This document shows, in pieces, positions 16,229-24,451 of a stretch of DNA of 36,318 bases. Positions within the stretch are counted from its first letter, which is position 1. Each line of letters opens with the position of its first letter. Where the stretch lies: positions 1 through 36,318 of the forward strand of contig JAAYQZ010000045.1 in NCBI GenBank assembly GCA_012519025.1, written 5' to 3'. The stretch comes from Bacillota bacterium (GTDB lineage Bacteria > Bacillota > Limnochordia > DTU087). The position numbers were made by a program, and so were the translations under genes. Below the pieces are notes generated by a model that worked only from the letters and a program-made list of their open reading frames with translations, did no database searches and was not told the origin of the DNA.

Positions 16229-16873
16229 TTATTCTCCTCCATTTGCTACAGGACCCAGCCCCTCGACTAAAACCACGCGGGCCGGGGCTGCCTCGGCCCC
16301 AATTATGTTAAGAGGTGCGGCGAGCAGCAAATACTCGCCTGCGGGAACATCAGCCAAACGTAAACCTTCAATAATGACAACCTTCTCTTTAAGCAGTGTC
16401 CGATGAGTAACATGATCAGGCTGCCCTCTCTCCACACTGAGAGCGTCAATCCCAACTCCCACAACACCTTTATTGATCAGGTATTTAGCACCAGAGCCGT
16501 CCAAATAGACAAAAGCAGGATCAAAACCGCTGACAGTGGAGTTGCGAGTCTTTAAGATAATAAAGTCCCCTGCCTTGATATCATGGGCCTTGAGGTGAGT
16601 GTCGGTTACAGCATCAGGCACATCGGTAAAATCCAAAAGTCGACAAGGACGAATAACCTTATCTAAAGGCATGGTATCGATCTTTTCTCCATCCGGCAGA
16701 AAATGGAAAGGAGCATCGACGTGGGTACCGGTGTGCATATTCATTGTCAAGCGAGTCTCCCAAGCACCCTTGGTAAAATCCCGGTCTACAGTTAGCTTGG
16801 GTTTGTTTGCTTCTCGATTTTTGTACACTGCCATTGCTTCATGTATAGACATAGACACATCATACAGTTTCAC
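16229..16873 (-). CDS. Cyclase-family (PF04199) metal-dependent hydrolase
   Basis: Encodes 214 residues, GTG start behind GGAGGAG. The family metal motif HxGTHxDxPxH is intact as H47, H51, D53 and H57. Relatives include kynurenine formamidase and isatin hydrolase, which open amide or lactam bonds with Mn or Zn. No tryptophan-degradation gene is near. It lies 24 bp after zwf and 74 bp before the GH4 gene on the same strand. Because no 6-phosphogluconolactonase accompanies zwf and gnd, a lactone-opening role in that pathway is a testable idea, but this is inference from position only. Confidence 0.88.
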   Translation of the reverse strand: MKLYDVSMSIHEAMAVYKNREANKPKLTVDRDFTKGAWETRLTMNMHTGTHVDAPFHFLPDGEKIDTMPLDKVIRPCRLLDFTDVPDAVTDTHLKAHDIKAGDFIILKTRNSTVSGFDPAFVYLDGSGAKYLINKGVVGVGIDALSVERGQPDHVTHRTLLKEKVVIIEGLRLADVPAGEYLLLAAPLNIIGAEAAPARVVLVEGLGPVANGGE

Positions 16874-16897
16874 GTAGGCATCTCCTCCTTAAAACCC

Positions 16898-18436
16898 TCA
16901 AACTCTCTCAAGCACGGGGCGCTCAGTAAGCAGGCATTGAAAAGGGAAAAGCCAACTGTGGCCATTGTTGCTCAGCATCCTATCAGCAGATTCCGGTCCC
17001 CAACTACCTGCCGGATACAGCTCAGTCTGCTGCCCAATTTGTTCCCAAGCAAGACTTATATTATCTACAAAACTCCAAGCATACTCCACCTCATCCCAAC
17101 GAGTAAACAAGGTACTGTCTCCACGAATGCAGTCAGTAAGCAAACGTTCATAGGCCTCCGGAGAATTAAATCCCAGTATACAGCTTTGGCAATAGTCCAT
17201 GCGCACCGGTGTAATAGAGCTGCGGGTACCGGGTTCCCTGGCATTAAACTGTAAATAGATACCTTCTTCAGGCTGTATTTTTACCACCAGCAGATTGGGT
17301 CCCAGACTATTTGGCTGTTTGCCGAAATACAGCACCCCCGGCTGTTCCCGAAATCGTATCACGATCTCAGCAGAGCGAATCGGTAGGCGTTTGCCTGTTC
17401 GAAGGTAAAACGGCACACCGCTCCAGCGGAAATTATCTATATACAGTTCCAATGCCACATATGTTTCTACTTCGGAATCAGGATGAACGCGGTCTTCCTC
17501 CCTATAGCCCACCACCGGCCGCCCGTTCAGATGTCCGGAACTATATTGACCTTTTATGGTTTGGCGGCCAACATCCTCCGGTCTCAAAGGACGAAGGGAG
17601 CGCAGCACTTTAACCTTCTCATCTCGCACCGAATCAGCATCAAGTGCAACAGGTGGTTCCATGGCAATCAAAGTTAAAAGCTGCAGCATATGGTTTTGCA
17701 CCATATCCCGTAATGCTCCGGCTGTTTCGTAGTAACCGCCCCGGGTTTCCACTCCCACATCCTCGCTGATAGTGATTTGTACTTCCTCGATATAGCGGCT
17801 GTTCCAAAGCGGTTCAAATAAGGTATTGGCAAATCGAACTACCATTATATTTTGCAGCATCTCTTTGCCAAGGTAGTGGTCAATACGATAAATACACCGC
17901 TCCCCAAATGCTTCAGTAAGTTCCTGATTCAGCCTTCGGGCTGAAATCAAGTCGTTGCCAAAGGGCTTTTCAACTACAACTCGCTGCCATGTCCCATGGT
18001 TGCCCTTTGACATGCCGTGGTGATGCAGTTCATGGGCAATAACGCCAAAGTAATGGGGGGCAACGGCCAGGAAAAATACCCGATTACCTTTCGTGCCGTA
18101 AATCTCATCTAAGCCGTTCAAATATGTCCGCAGCTTCTGATACCCGAAAGGTTTATCAAAATCCATACGGAAATAGTGGAGATTATTTATAAAGGAGGCC
18201 GTATGCCTATCTTTCGCCGACGGGTGTTTTGCCAACCCTGCTGCTGTTTTGGCTTCTGCTCGCACTTCTTCATCGGTCTTTTCACGCCTGCCTACAGCAA
18301 CAGTAACAAACGGTTTTGGCAATAGCTCCTGTCTTGCCAAATTCACCAACGCTGGATATAGTTTACGCTGGGTCAAATCACCGGTCGCCCCAAATATTAC
18401 CAAAATACAAGGTTCCATATCTTGGAAATCTTTCAT
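16898..18436 (-). CDS. zwf: Glucose-6-phosphate 1-dehydrogenase
   Basis: Encodes 512 residues, close to the usual 480-510. The coenzyme loop GATGDL (16-21), EKPFG (156-160) and the substrate/catalytic motif RIDHYLGKE (184-192, H187) are all present. It oxidises glucose 6-phosphate to 6-phosphoglucono-delta-lactone with NADP or NAD, the first oxidative pentose phosphate step. It is 48 bp after gnd and 24 bp before the cyclase-family hydrolase, in one apparent operon. The nearest ribosome site (GGAGG) is 14 bases before the ATG, rather far, so translation may be modest or start slightly differently. Confidence 0.96.
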   Translation of the reverse strand: MKDFQDMEPCILVIFGATGDLTQRKLYPALVNLARQELLPKPFVTVAVGRREKTDEEVRAEAKTAAGLAKHPSAKDRHTASFINNLHYFRMDFDKPFGYQKLRTYLNGLDEIYGTKGNRVFFLAVAPHYFGVIAHELHHHGMSKGNHGTWQRVVVEKPFGNDLISARRLNQELTEAFGERCIYRIDHYLGKEMLQNIMVVRFANTLFEPLWNSRYIEEVQITISEDVGVETRGGYYETAGALRDMVQNHMLQLLTLIAMEPPVALDADSVRDEKVKVLRSLRPLRPEDVGRQTIKGQYSSGHLNGRPVVGYREEDRVHPDSEVETYVALELYIDNFRWSGVPFYLRTGKRLPIRSAEIVIRFREQPGVLYFGKQPNSLGPNLLVVKIQPEEGIYLQFNAREPGTRSSITPVRMDYCQSCILGFNSPEAYERLLTDCIRGDSTLFTRWDEVEYAWSFVDNISLAWEQIGQQTELYPAGSWGPESADRMLSNNGHSWLFPFQCLLTERPVLERV

Positions 18437-18484
18437 TGCGCTAATTGAAGCCTCCTCACCAAACGTTTGCCTAAAACTATCTGT

Positions 18485-19900
18485 CTATTTGCCCCACTCA
18501 GTATGGAAAGCACCGGTCCGATCAACACGTTCGTACGTATGAGCCCCAAAATAGTCCCTTTGAGCCTGCAGTAAATATGCGGGCAATCGTTCTTTGCGGT
18601 AGCCATCATAGTAAAAAAGCGCTGACCCAAAACCCGGCACAGGAATCCCGGCCAAAGCAGCCTCAGCCACTACGGTCCGCAGGCTCCGTTGATTCGTTTT
18701 TAGTGTTTCGGCAAAATACGGATCAACTAAAAGGTTGTTTAAATCGGAATTCCGCTGAAAAGCGTTGGCAATATCATTAAGGAATCCTGCCCGAATAATA
18801 CAGCCTGCTCGCCATATCAACGCCACTCCACCTAGATCTAAATTCCATCTATAGTCTGAACTGGCCTGCCTCAAGATAGCAAACCCCTGGGCATATGAGC
18901 AGATCTTCGATAAATACAGTGCTTTTCTAATGTCTTCTACAAAAGCCGCTTGGTCTTTCCCGAATAATACAGCCGGACCCTCAAGAATTTGAGCCGCTTT
19001 CTCCCTTTCGGATTTGAGTCCGGAAAGAGCCCGGGCAAAAACTGCTTCCGCAATAGTTGGTGCCGGCACTCCCAGCTCCATGGCCTCTTGGGCTGTCCAC
19101 ATTCCCGTGCCTTTTTGCCCGGCCTTGTCTAAGATTACATCAACCAGAGGTTTGCCGGAAATCTCATCATCTCTGGATAGAATATCAGCGGTTATTTCTA
19201 TTAAATACGACTCCAGCTCCCCTTGATTCCATTGAGCAAATATTTGACCGATATCCTTGGGCTCCATACCAAGCAGTGTTCGCATCAAAAAATAGGCCTC
19301 ACTGATAAGCTGCATGTCACCATATTCGATACCGTTGTGAACGGTCTTAACGAAATGACCAACTCCACCCGGTCCCAAATATGTACAGCAGGGTTTACCA
19401 TCACTGGCCTTTGCCGCAGCCGCTAAAAGGGGGTCACGACTTATGTGCCACGCTTCCTCATCACCGCCGGGCATCATGCTTGCCCCTCTAAGGGCACCTT
19501 CCTCTCCACCGGAGATACCCATCCCAAGATACAGCAAGCCTTTGGCCTGCACCAATTGCTGGCGCCGCACGGTATCCTGAAAGCGGGAGTTGCCGCCATC
19601 TATAATTACATCGCCGGGCCGAAGCACATTCAACAGCTCACCTATCACACTATCTACCGGAGTGCCGGCTTTAACCATGAGCAGCACTCGTCGGGGAGGC
19701 TGAAGTGCCTCGGCAAGTTCCTGCCACGTAATCGCCCCTACGATCTTCTTACCCTTGGCCTTCCCTTCTATAAACTCTTTTGTCACTTGACTGCTGCGAT
19801 TGTATACCGCAACCTTAAAACCATTTGCGGCAATATTCAAGGCCAAGTTCTGGCCCATAACGCCCAGGCCTACAAGGCCAAGTTCGGCTCGTTTATCCAT
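18485..19900 (-). CDS. gnd: 6-phosphogluconate dehydrogenase (decarboxylating)
   Basis: Encodes about 471 residues, the normal length of the long-chain Gnd family. GLGVMG (11-16) is the coenzyme loop and HFVKTVHNGIEYGDMQ carries the catalytic lysine. The C-terminal all-helical domain is complete. It makes ribulose 5-phosphate, CO2 and NAD(P)H. The ATG at 19900 fits the family N-terminus; a GTG at 19921 in the same frame is possible, and neither has a strong ribosome site. It lies directly before zwf and 76 bp after a Gfo/Idh gene. Confidence 0.96.
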   Translation of the reverse strand: MDKRAELGLVGLGVMGQNLALNIAANGFKVAVYNRSSQVTKEFIEGKAKGKKIVGAITWQELAEALQPPRRVLLMVKAGTPVDSVIGELLNVLRPGDVIIDGGNSRFQDTVRRQQLVQAKGLLYLGMGISGGEEGALRGASMMPGGDEEAWHISRDPLLAAAAKASDGKPCCTYLGPGGVGHFVKTVHNGIEYGDMQLISEAYFLMRTLLGMEPKDIGQIFAQWNQGELESYLIEITADILSRDDEISGKPLVDVILDKAGQKGTGMWTAQEAMELGVPAPTIAEAVFARALSGLKSEREKAAQILEGPAVLFGKDQAAFVEDIRKALYLSKICSYAQGFAILRQASSDYRWNLDLGGVALIWRAGCIIRAGFLNDIANAFQRNSDLNNLLVDPYFAETLKTNQRSLRTVVAEAALAGIPVPGFGSALFYYDGYRKERLPAYLLQAQRDYFGAHTYERVDRTGAFHTEWGK

Positions 19901-19976
19901 GCAATACTGGGCCACCGCCACCTAGCGGTGGGTGAAGTCGATGGCCCTCCACCCCCTAGTTTATAATCAGTTTATG

Positions 19977-21131
19977 TTATGCTTGGAGATCTTTAAGGTA
20001 CTTATCCCAATCAAAAGCTTTCTCCGGAGCATTTTTACGCTCTTTCTCTCTCAGCTCTTCCAAAAGAGCATCGAATTCGGCTTCACATACAGGCAGTGTC
20101 ACCGATTTATTCTTCAAACCGGCCAACAACACAGCATTGGCAAGCTGCACTGACTTGAGGCCTTCTGTTCCAGGAGAAAGCAAATCCGCTTTGCCCTTAA
20201 TGGCATCGACTACATTTTGAGTGATATACATATGCCCGTGGGATCTTGTTTCCACACTTAATTCAACTTTCTCCGGTTTTGCCGCATAAAATCCCTCTGT
20301 GCTCGTCTCCAGAATCGTTTGGACCGAGTCAGGCATTCGGTAAAAGATCAATCTCCCGTTTTCTAATACAAGCTTACCGTTTTCAGCGGCAATTTCCAGA
20401 CGGTTAGTCCCGGGGGTATCAGCAGTGGTTGTTATAAAGCTGGCAGTGGCCCCGCCTTCCAGCTCCATCAACACAGAAACATCATCTTCTACAGTTATAT
20501 CATGCCATTTGCCCAAGTACACCAAACTCGTTAACCGCTTGGGAAGACCGAAAAGCCACTGGAAAAGATCCAGATTGTGCGGGCATTGGTTCATTAAAAC
20601 ACCCCCGCCTTCTCCTGTCCAATTGCCTCGCCAGCCACCTGAGTCGTAGTAAGACTGTGTCCTGAACCAATCGGTAATAATCCAGCTGACCCGGCGCACC
20701 CCACCCAATGTACCATCCTGCAAGAGCTCTTTGATTTTGTGAAAAACGGGATTGGTGCGCATCTGGAACATAGCCGCGAAAATGACGTTTGAGTCTTTAT
20801 ATGCAGCATTTATGGCTCGGGCTTCCCGGCCGGTAATCGCCACAGGCTTTTCTAAAATCACATGAAGCCCGGCTTCGAAAGCTGCAATAGCCATTTCTGG
20901 GTGAAAAACATGAGGTGTTCCTATAATCACGGCATCGACCAAACCGCTGTCATACATTTCTTGGTAATTTTTAAACCTTTCAATTGTGTCATCTATACCC
21001 TCAAACCGCGCTTCATCAACATCACACACTGCAGTAAGTTCGGCACCTTTTAACTTCGGGAAATATCGGTAATGTGTGGTACCAATATTGCCAAGTCCAA
21101 TAAGACCAAATCGCACTTTCTCCAAACCCAT
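19977..21131 (-). CDS. Gfo/Idh/MocA-family oxidoreductase
   Basis: Encodes 384 residues. The N-terminal Rossmann fold begins FGLIGLGNIGTTH, and EKP (94-96) carries the conserved lysine of the family. The C-terminal alpha/beta domain has CPHNLDLFQWLFG, with the histidine expected at the active site. Enzymes of this family oxidise or reduce sugars, inositols or their derivatives with NAD(P). The aromatic-rich loop DWFRTQSYYDSGGWRGNW resembles members acting on pyranosides. The exact substrate is unknown. An AGGGAGAGGGG ribosome site precedes the ATG. It is 30 bp after the MATE gene and precedes gnd. Confidence 0.9.
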   Translation of the reverse strand: MGLEKVRFGLIGLGNIGTTHYRYFPKLKGAELTAVCDVDEARFEGIDDTIERFKNYQEMYDSGLVDAVIIGTPHVFHPEMAIAAFEAGLHVILEKPVAITGREARAINAAYKDSNVIFAAMFQMRTNPVFHKIKELLQDGTLGGVRRVSWIITDWFRTQSYYDSGGWRGNWTGEGGGVLMNQCPHNLDLFQWLFGLPKRLTSLVYLGKWHDITVEDDVSVLMELEGGATASFITTTADTPGTNRLEIAAENGKLVLENGRLIFYRMPDSVQTILETSTEGFYAAKPEKVELSVETRSHGHMYITQNVVDAIKGKADLLSPGTEGLKSVQLANAVLLAGLKNKSVTLPVCEAEFDALLEELREKERKNAPEKAFDWDKYLKDLQA

Positions 21132-21161
21132 CGCCCCTCTCCCTATTATCTTTTAATGCTA

Positions 21162-22589
21162 TTATACACTGAGCTCCTTCCAACCACCTTTCCGAAAGCG
21201 ATAGGATATCACCGAGGCACGAGTAAGTTGATCTAAAGCCATGCCCATCCACGCCCCCAGAAGCCCCAGACCTAAGACAACACCAAATAAATAGCCGGCT
21301 ATGACCCGCATGACCCAGATACCAAGAAATGTGGAATAAAGCGGCCATCTGGTATCCCCCGCTCCCCTGAGGCCACCACCTAAGATGAATTGTGTAGATT
21401 GTGCCGGCTGCACGACCCCAATAATTTTCAATACCATAGCCGTCTTCACAATGACATCCGGATCATTGGTATATAATGCCGCTATATACTTGCCGAACAC
21501 GAACATAAGTAAGGCAATTGTCGTGGAGAATATCATCCCCAGCCGCCTGGCAACAAGGGCACTTCTTTCAGCAAGCTGGGGCCGATTGGCACCAAGACCT
21601 TGTCCGACTAATGTTGTAGCTGCAATACCAAAGGCTTGCCCCGGCATGAAAGACAACGAAAGGATGTTTACGCCGATCTGGTGGGCAGCAAAAACAGACG
21701 TTCCAAACCCGGAAACCATCCGCACAAAAATCAACTGGCCGCCTCGAAATATAAACTGCTCTATTGCAGCTGGCAGCCCTATATTAAACACACGCCCCAA
21801 AAGGTTGCGGTCCGGGCGGTATCCACCTTTTAACCCAATACCGATAACCGATTTTTTGGCAAACAGTACATACAAAAAGATGATGCAGGCTACAACTCGG
21901 GAAAATGCCGTAGCCAAAGCAGCTCCGGCAATACCCAATCTTGGGAAACCAAAATGTCCATAAATCAAAAGATAGTTACCTGTTACATTAACCAAGTTGG
22001 CCGTCAAATTCACTATCATAGGTATGCGAGTATCTCCCGCCCCACGTAAAACGGAAGAACAAACCATAGAAACTGCATTAAATGCGAAACCTAAACATAC
22101 AATGCGCATATACGAAATACCTAACGGTAAGACTTCAGGCTCAGCCCCCATGGCCTTAATCACCCAAGGTGTAGCAAGATAACCCAATATGCCCACCAGT
22201 GTCCCCATGAAAATAGTTATTGCAAGGCTTTGTTTAGCTGTATCTTGCGCATCTTTTCTTTGGTCTGCGCCAAAAAATCTTGCCACTAATGCAGTCGTTC
22301 CCACATTCAATGCTTGGAAAACACCATGTGCAAAAAATACAGGTTGATTAGTTAAACCAACGGCAGCAATCGCTGCCGGTCCCAATCTTCCCACCATTAT
22401 CATGTCGGCAACTCCGACAAAACTGATCAAGACCATCTCAATCAATGCCGGTGTGGCCAAATGCTTTACTTCCCGCTTAATCTCCTCATCATCGATCTCG
22501 ATGTCCCCTGTCTCCATCTGTGCTTCTTCTCGGGAAGGCCGGATTTCCTCGTCCGGCCACTGCACCTTAGGGTCTGTCTGTGATTTCAT
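21162..22589 (-). CDS. MATE-family efflux transporter
   Basis: Encodes 475 residues with about twelve membrane helices in two similar halves, preceded by an acidic cytoplasmic tail of about 40 residues. FVGVADMIMVGRLGPAAIAA and the later GLGANRPQLAERSA fit the NorM/DinF-type MATE signatures. These exporters use Na or H gradients to expel drugs or metabolites. AGGAGGT stands six bases before the ATG. It lies 33 bp after the DUF3298 gene and 30 bp before the Gfo/Idh gene, so the three are probably co-transcribed. The substrate is unknown. Confidence 0.92.
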   Translation of the reverse strand: MKSQTDPKVQWPDEEIRPSREEAQMETGDIEIDDEEIKREVKHLATPALIEMVLISFVGVADMIMVGRLGPAAIAAVGLTNQPVFFAHGVFQALNVGTTALVARFFGADQRKDAQDTAKQSLAITIFMGTLVGILGYLATPWVIKAMGAEPEVLPLGISYMRIVCLGFAFNAVSMVCSSVLRGAGDTRIPMIVNLTANLVNVTGNYLLIYGHFGFPRLGIAGAALATAFSRVVACIIFLYVLFAKKSVIGIGLKGGYRPDRNLLGRVFNIGLPAAIEQFIFRGGQLIFVRMVSGFGTSVFAAHQIGVNILSLSFMPGQAFGIAATTLVGQGLGANRPQLAERSALVARRLGMIFSTTIALLMFVFGKYIAALYTNDPDVIVKTAMVLKIIGVVQPAQSTQFILGGGLRGAGDTRWPLYSTFLGIWVMRVIAGYLFGVVLGLGLLGAWMGMALDQLTRASVISYRFRKGGWKELSV

Positions 22590-22622
22590 GTGCTACCTCC
22601 TAAATTTACTGTGACTGCGTTC

Positions 22623-23369
22623 TTAACTACCCTGCTTTTTGAAAAATCGCGGCTGCAGACCTTCCCATACCCAGGAAAAGGGGATGGGAAACTCCCTTAT
22701 CCCAGAGCTATAAGGAGCAATTTCGTACAATCCAAAAAAGATGACCAAATTTTCAGCCGTGAAGTAAAATGGCTGTTCAGGTGTGATTTCCAAATTGCTA
22801 AAATTCTCTGGGAAATAGATTTCAGGTTCAAGCCCCATTTGTCTTTTAACTTCATCGGCAATAAATCGGCGATAATCGAAATTTGATAAAAATAAATCGG
22901 CTAAGGTAAGCACCTTACCGGTTCGGGTATCAATGTTATAGGCAAATTGATAGGTCATGCCATGGGCTCCACCTGAAAACCTGTAGTATTGGATAGGTAT
23001 ACTCAACACGTTCTTATCGGCATAGCCCACCCTAAAACTGCCGGCAGCCACAAACGGAAACCAGTGGCTCCCCCCGTCCTCCAACTCCCCAAACAGCTTC
23101 TTGGCTGAGGTGGATATTTCATCAATAAATAGCTCTGCCTGTGTTTGCCATTCTTCATTGAGCTGTTTGGCTGCATTTTTGTTACCGAGCCCAACCTGAG
23201 GTATCCTAAGATCAACTGTCAGTAGTTCGGTTTCGCTAAAGATAACTCTTTCACTAATAAAAAAGGCATCTTCCCCTTGAGCCCCAATAACTGTACCGAC
23301 GCACAAAATCAGCAGTGCGGATGCTAGAATACGCTTATATAAAAAAGAAAATCCTTTGGTGAAAGTCAC
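22623..23369 (-). CDS. DUF4163/DUF3298-domain secreted or membrane-anchored protein
   Basis: Encodes 248 residues with a GTG start after a G-rich site. Residues 10-32 form a signal peptide or anchor (YKRILASALLILCVGTVIGA). The rest matches the DUF4163 plus DUF3298 pair found in RsiV anti-sigma factors and PdaC: FSGGAHGMTYQFAYNIDTRT, LTLADLF and the C-terminal IAPYSSGI. In RsiV this module binds lysozyme. No sigma factor gene adjoins it here, so a general wall- or glycan-binding role is as likely. It heads the long minus-strand run. Confidence 0.85.
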   Translation of the reverse strand: MTFTKGFSFLYKRILASALLILCVGTVIGAQGEDAFFISERVIFSETELLTVDLRIPQVGLGNKNAAKQLNEEWQTQAELFIDEISTSAKKLFGELEDGGSHWFPFVAAGSFRVGYADKNVLSIPIQYYRFSGGAHGMTYQFAYNIDTRTGKVLTLADLFLSNFDYRRFIADEVKRQMGLEPEIYFPENFSNLEITPEQPFYFTAENLVIFFGLYEIAPYSSGIREFPIPFSWVWEGLQPRFFKKQGS

Positions 23370-23420
23370 AGACAGCCCCCCAGCTCACCAATTTTCAGCT
23401 ACCAACCGATTGTTGTCACT

Positions 23421-23449
23421 ATCATACGTCAAAAATAAACCAACAGCAA
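23421..23449 (-). promoter_or_regulatory. Possible promoter at the head of the DUF3298-MATE-gnd-zwf run
   Basis: On the minus strand TTGCTG (23449-23444) and TATGAT (23426-23421) are 17 bases apart and 52 bp before the DUF3298 start. The match to sigma-A is moderate. The rest of the 228-bp divergent gap shows no gene. Confidence 0.5.
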
Positions 23450-23597
23450 CATTAATAGCTGCTTACCCAAAGTATTTGGCAATACAGTCATATTTTCCCC
23501 ATATCTTCCTTCTGAAGTACTGGGAAGGGATCTTCTGTCGGGAAGGGGAAATGCTACACTGATCGCCCAAGAATACTAACAGAAATGGGAGGGATTT

Positions 23598-24365
23598 ATG
23601 TTGTCCAGCGCAAACATCGCCGCTACCTTGTATACAGTAAGAGAGTTCACTCAGACTGCTGATGATCTTAAAAAGACACTTAAGCTTATTAAGGAAATAG
23701 GATATGATGGTGTGCAGCTTTCTGCCGTTGGCCCAATAGAGCCTGCCGAAATTCGTGAGCTAGTTGATGAAGCCGGGCTTGTGGTCGCTGCCACCCACAT
23801 TAACTACCCCCGTCTCGTTGAAGAGCCGGAAGCGGTAATAGCGGAACACCGCATCTATGACTGCAAATATGTGGCTATTCCCAGCATCCCCCCGGAATAC
23901 AGACACGAGAAAGGCTATTATCAATTTGCTGAGGAAGCATCTCAAGCTGCAGCCGTTTTAAAAGAAGGCGGACTTGTCCTTGGTTACCACAACCACAGTT
24001 TCGAGCTAGAAAAATTCCAAGGCCGAACCGCCCTGGAAATACTGTACACCGAAAGTGATCCTGAGCTCTTTACCAGTGAGATCGACACATACTGGATTCA
24101 ACATGGGGGAGGCGATCCGGCACAATGGATGCGGGATTTAAAAGGCCGCTCCCCGATTGTTCATTTAAAAGACATGGCAGTTGTAGATGGTGAACCTACT
24201 TTTGCTGAAGTAGGTGAGGGGAATCTTAATTGGCCCTCTATCTTAGACGCCTGCCGCGAAGCCGGAGTCATTTGGTACATAGTAGAACAGGACACCTGCC
24301 CCGGAGATCCATTCGAAAGCTTAAGCATCAGTCGCCGCAATCTTAAAGAACTGGGACTAGGCTAA
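23598..24365 (+). CDS. Sugar phosphate isomerase/epimerase (xylose isomerase-like barrel)
   Basis: Encodes 255 residues, ATG start seven bases behind GGGAGGG. It is a TIM barrel of the AP endonuclease 2 superfamily. The probable metal ligands are in GYHNHSFE, SEIDTYW (E), VHLKDM (H) and WYIVEQD (E). Homologues such as IolE- or IolH-like proteins convert sugars or inositol derivatives, commonly next to Gfo/Idh dehydrogenases as in this window. It is intact, unlike the related gene at 9408-10241, with which it shares the fold but little direct sequence. The substrate is unknown. Confidence 0.88.
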   Translation: MLSSANIAATLYTVREFTQTADDLKKTLKLIKEIGYDGVQLSAVGPIEPAEIRELVDEAGLVVAATHINYPRLVEEPEAVIAEHRIYDCKYVAIPSIPPEYRHEKGYYQFAEEASQAAAVLKEGGLVLGYHNHSFELEKFQGRTALEILYTESDPELFTSEIDTYWIQHGGGDPAQWMRDLKGRSPIVHLKDMAVVDGEPTFAEVGEGNLNWPSILDACREAGVIWYIVEQDTCPGDPFESLSISRRNLKELGLG

Positions 24366-24387
24366 AAAACCTTTACCCGGCTCATAA

Positions 24388-24410
24388 AGGCCGCCTACAG
24401 CAGGCGGCCT
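24388..24410. terminator. Hairpin between convergent isomerase and radical SAM genes
   Basis: AGGCCGCC and GGCGGCCT form a perfect 8-bp GC-rich stem around a 7-base loop. On the minus strand TTTATG follows, giving a weak T-run behind the radical SAM gene. Confidence 0.55.
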
Positions 24411-24451
24411 GCAGCCTAAGCTCGGTCCCAAAAAAATCGTGTTTGAAACCT

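Noticed and set aside
16229-16873. The cyclase-family protein called kynurenine formamidase
   Set aside because: The metal motif fits the whole PF04199 family. No tryptophan dioxygenase or kynureninase gene is nearby, so a specific kynB call is not supported.
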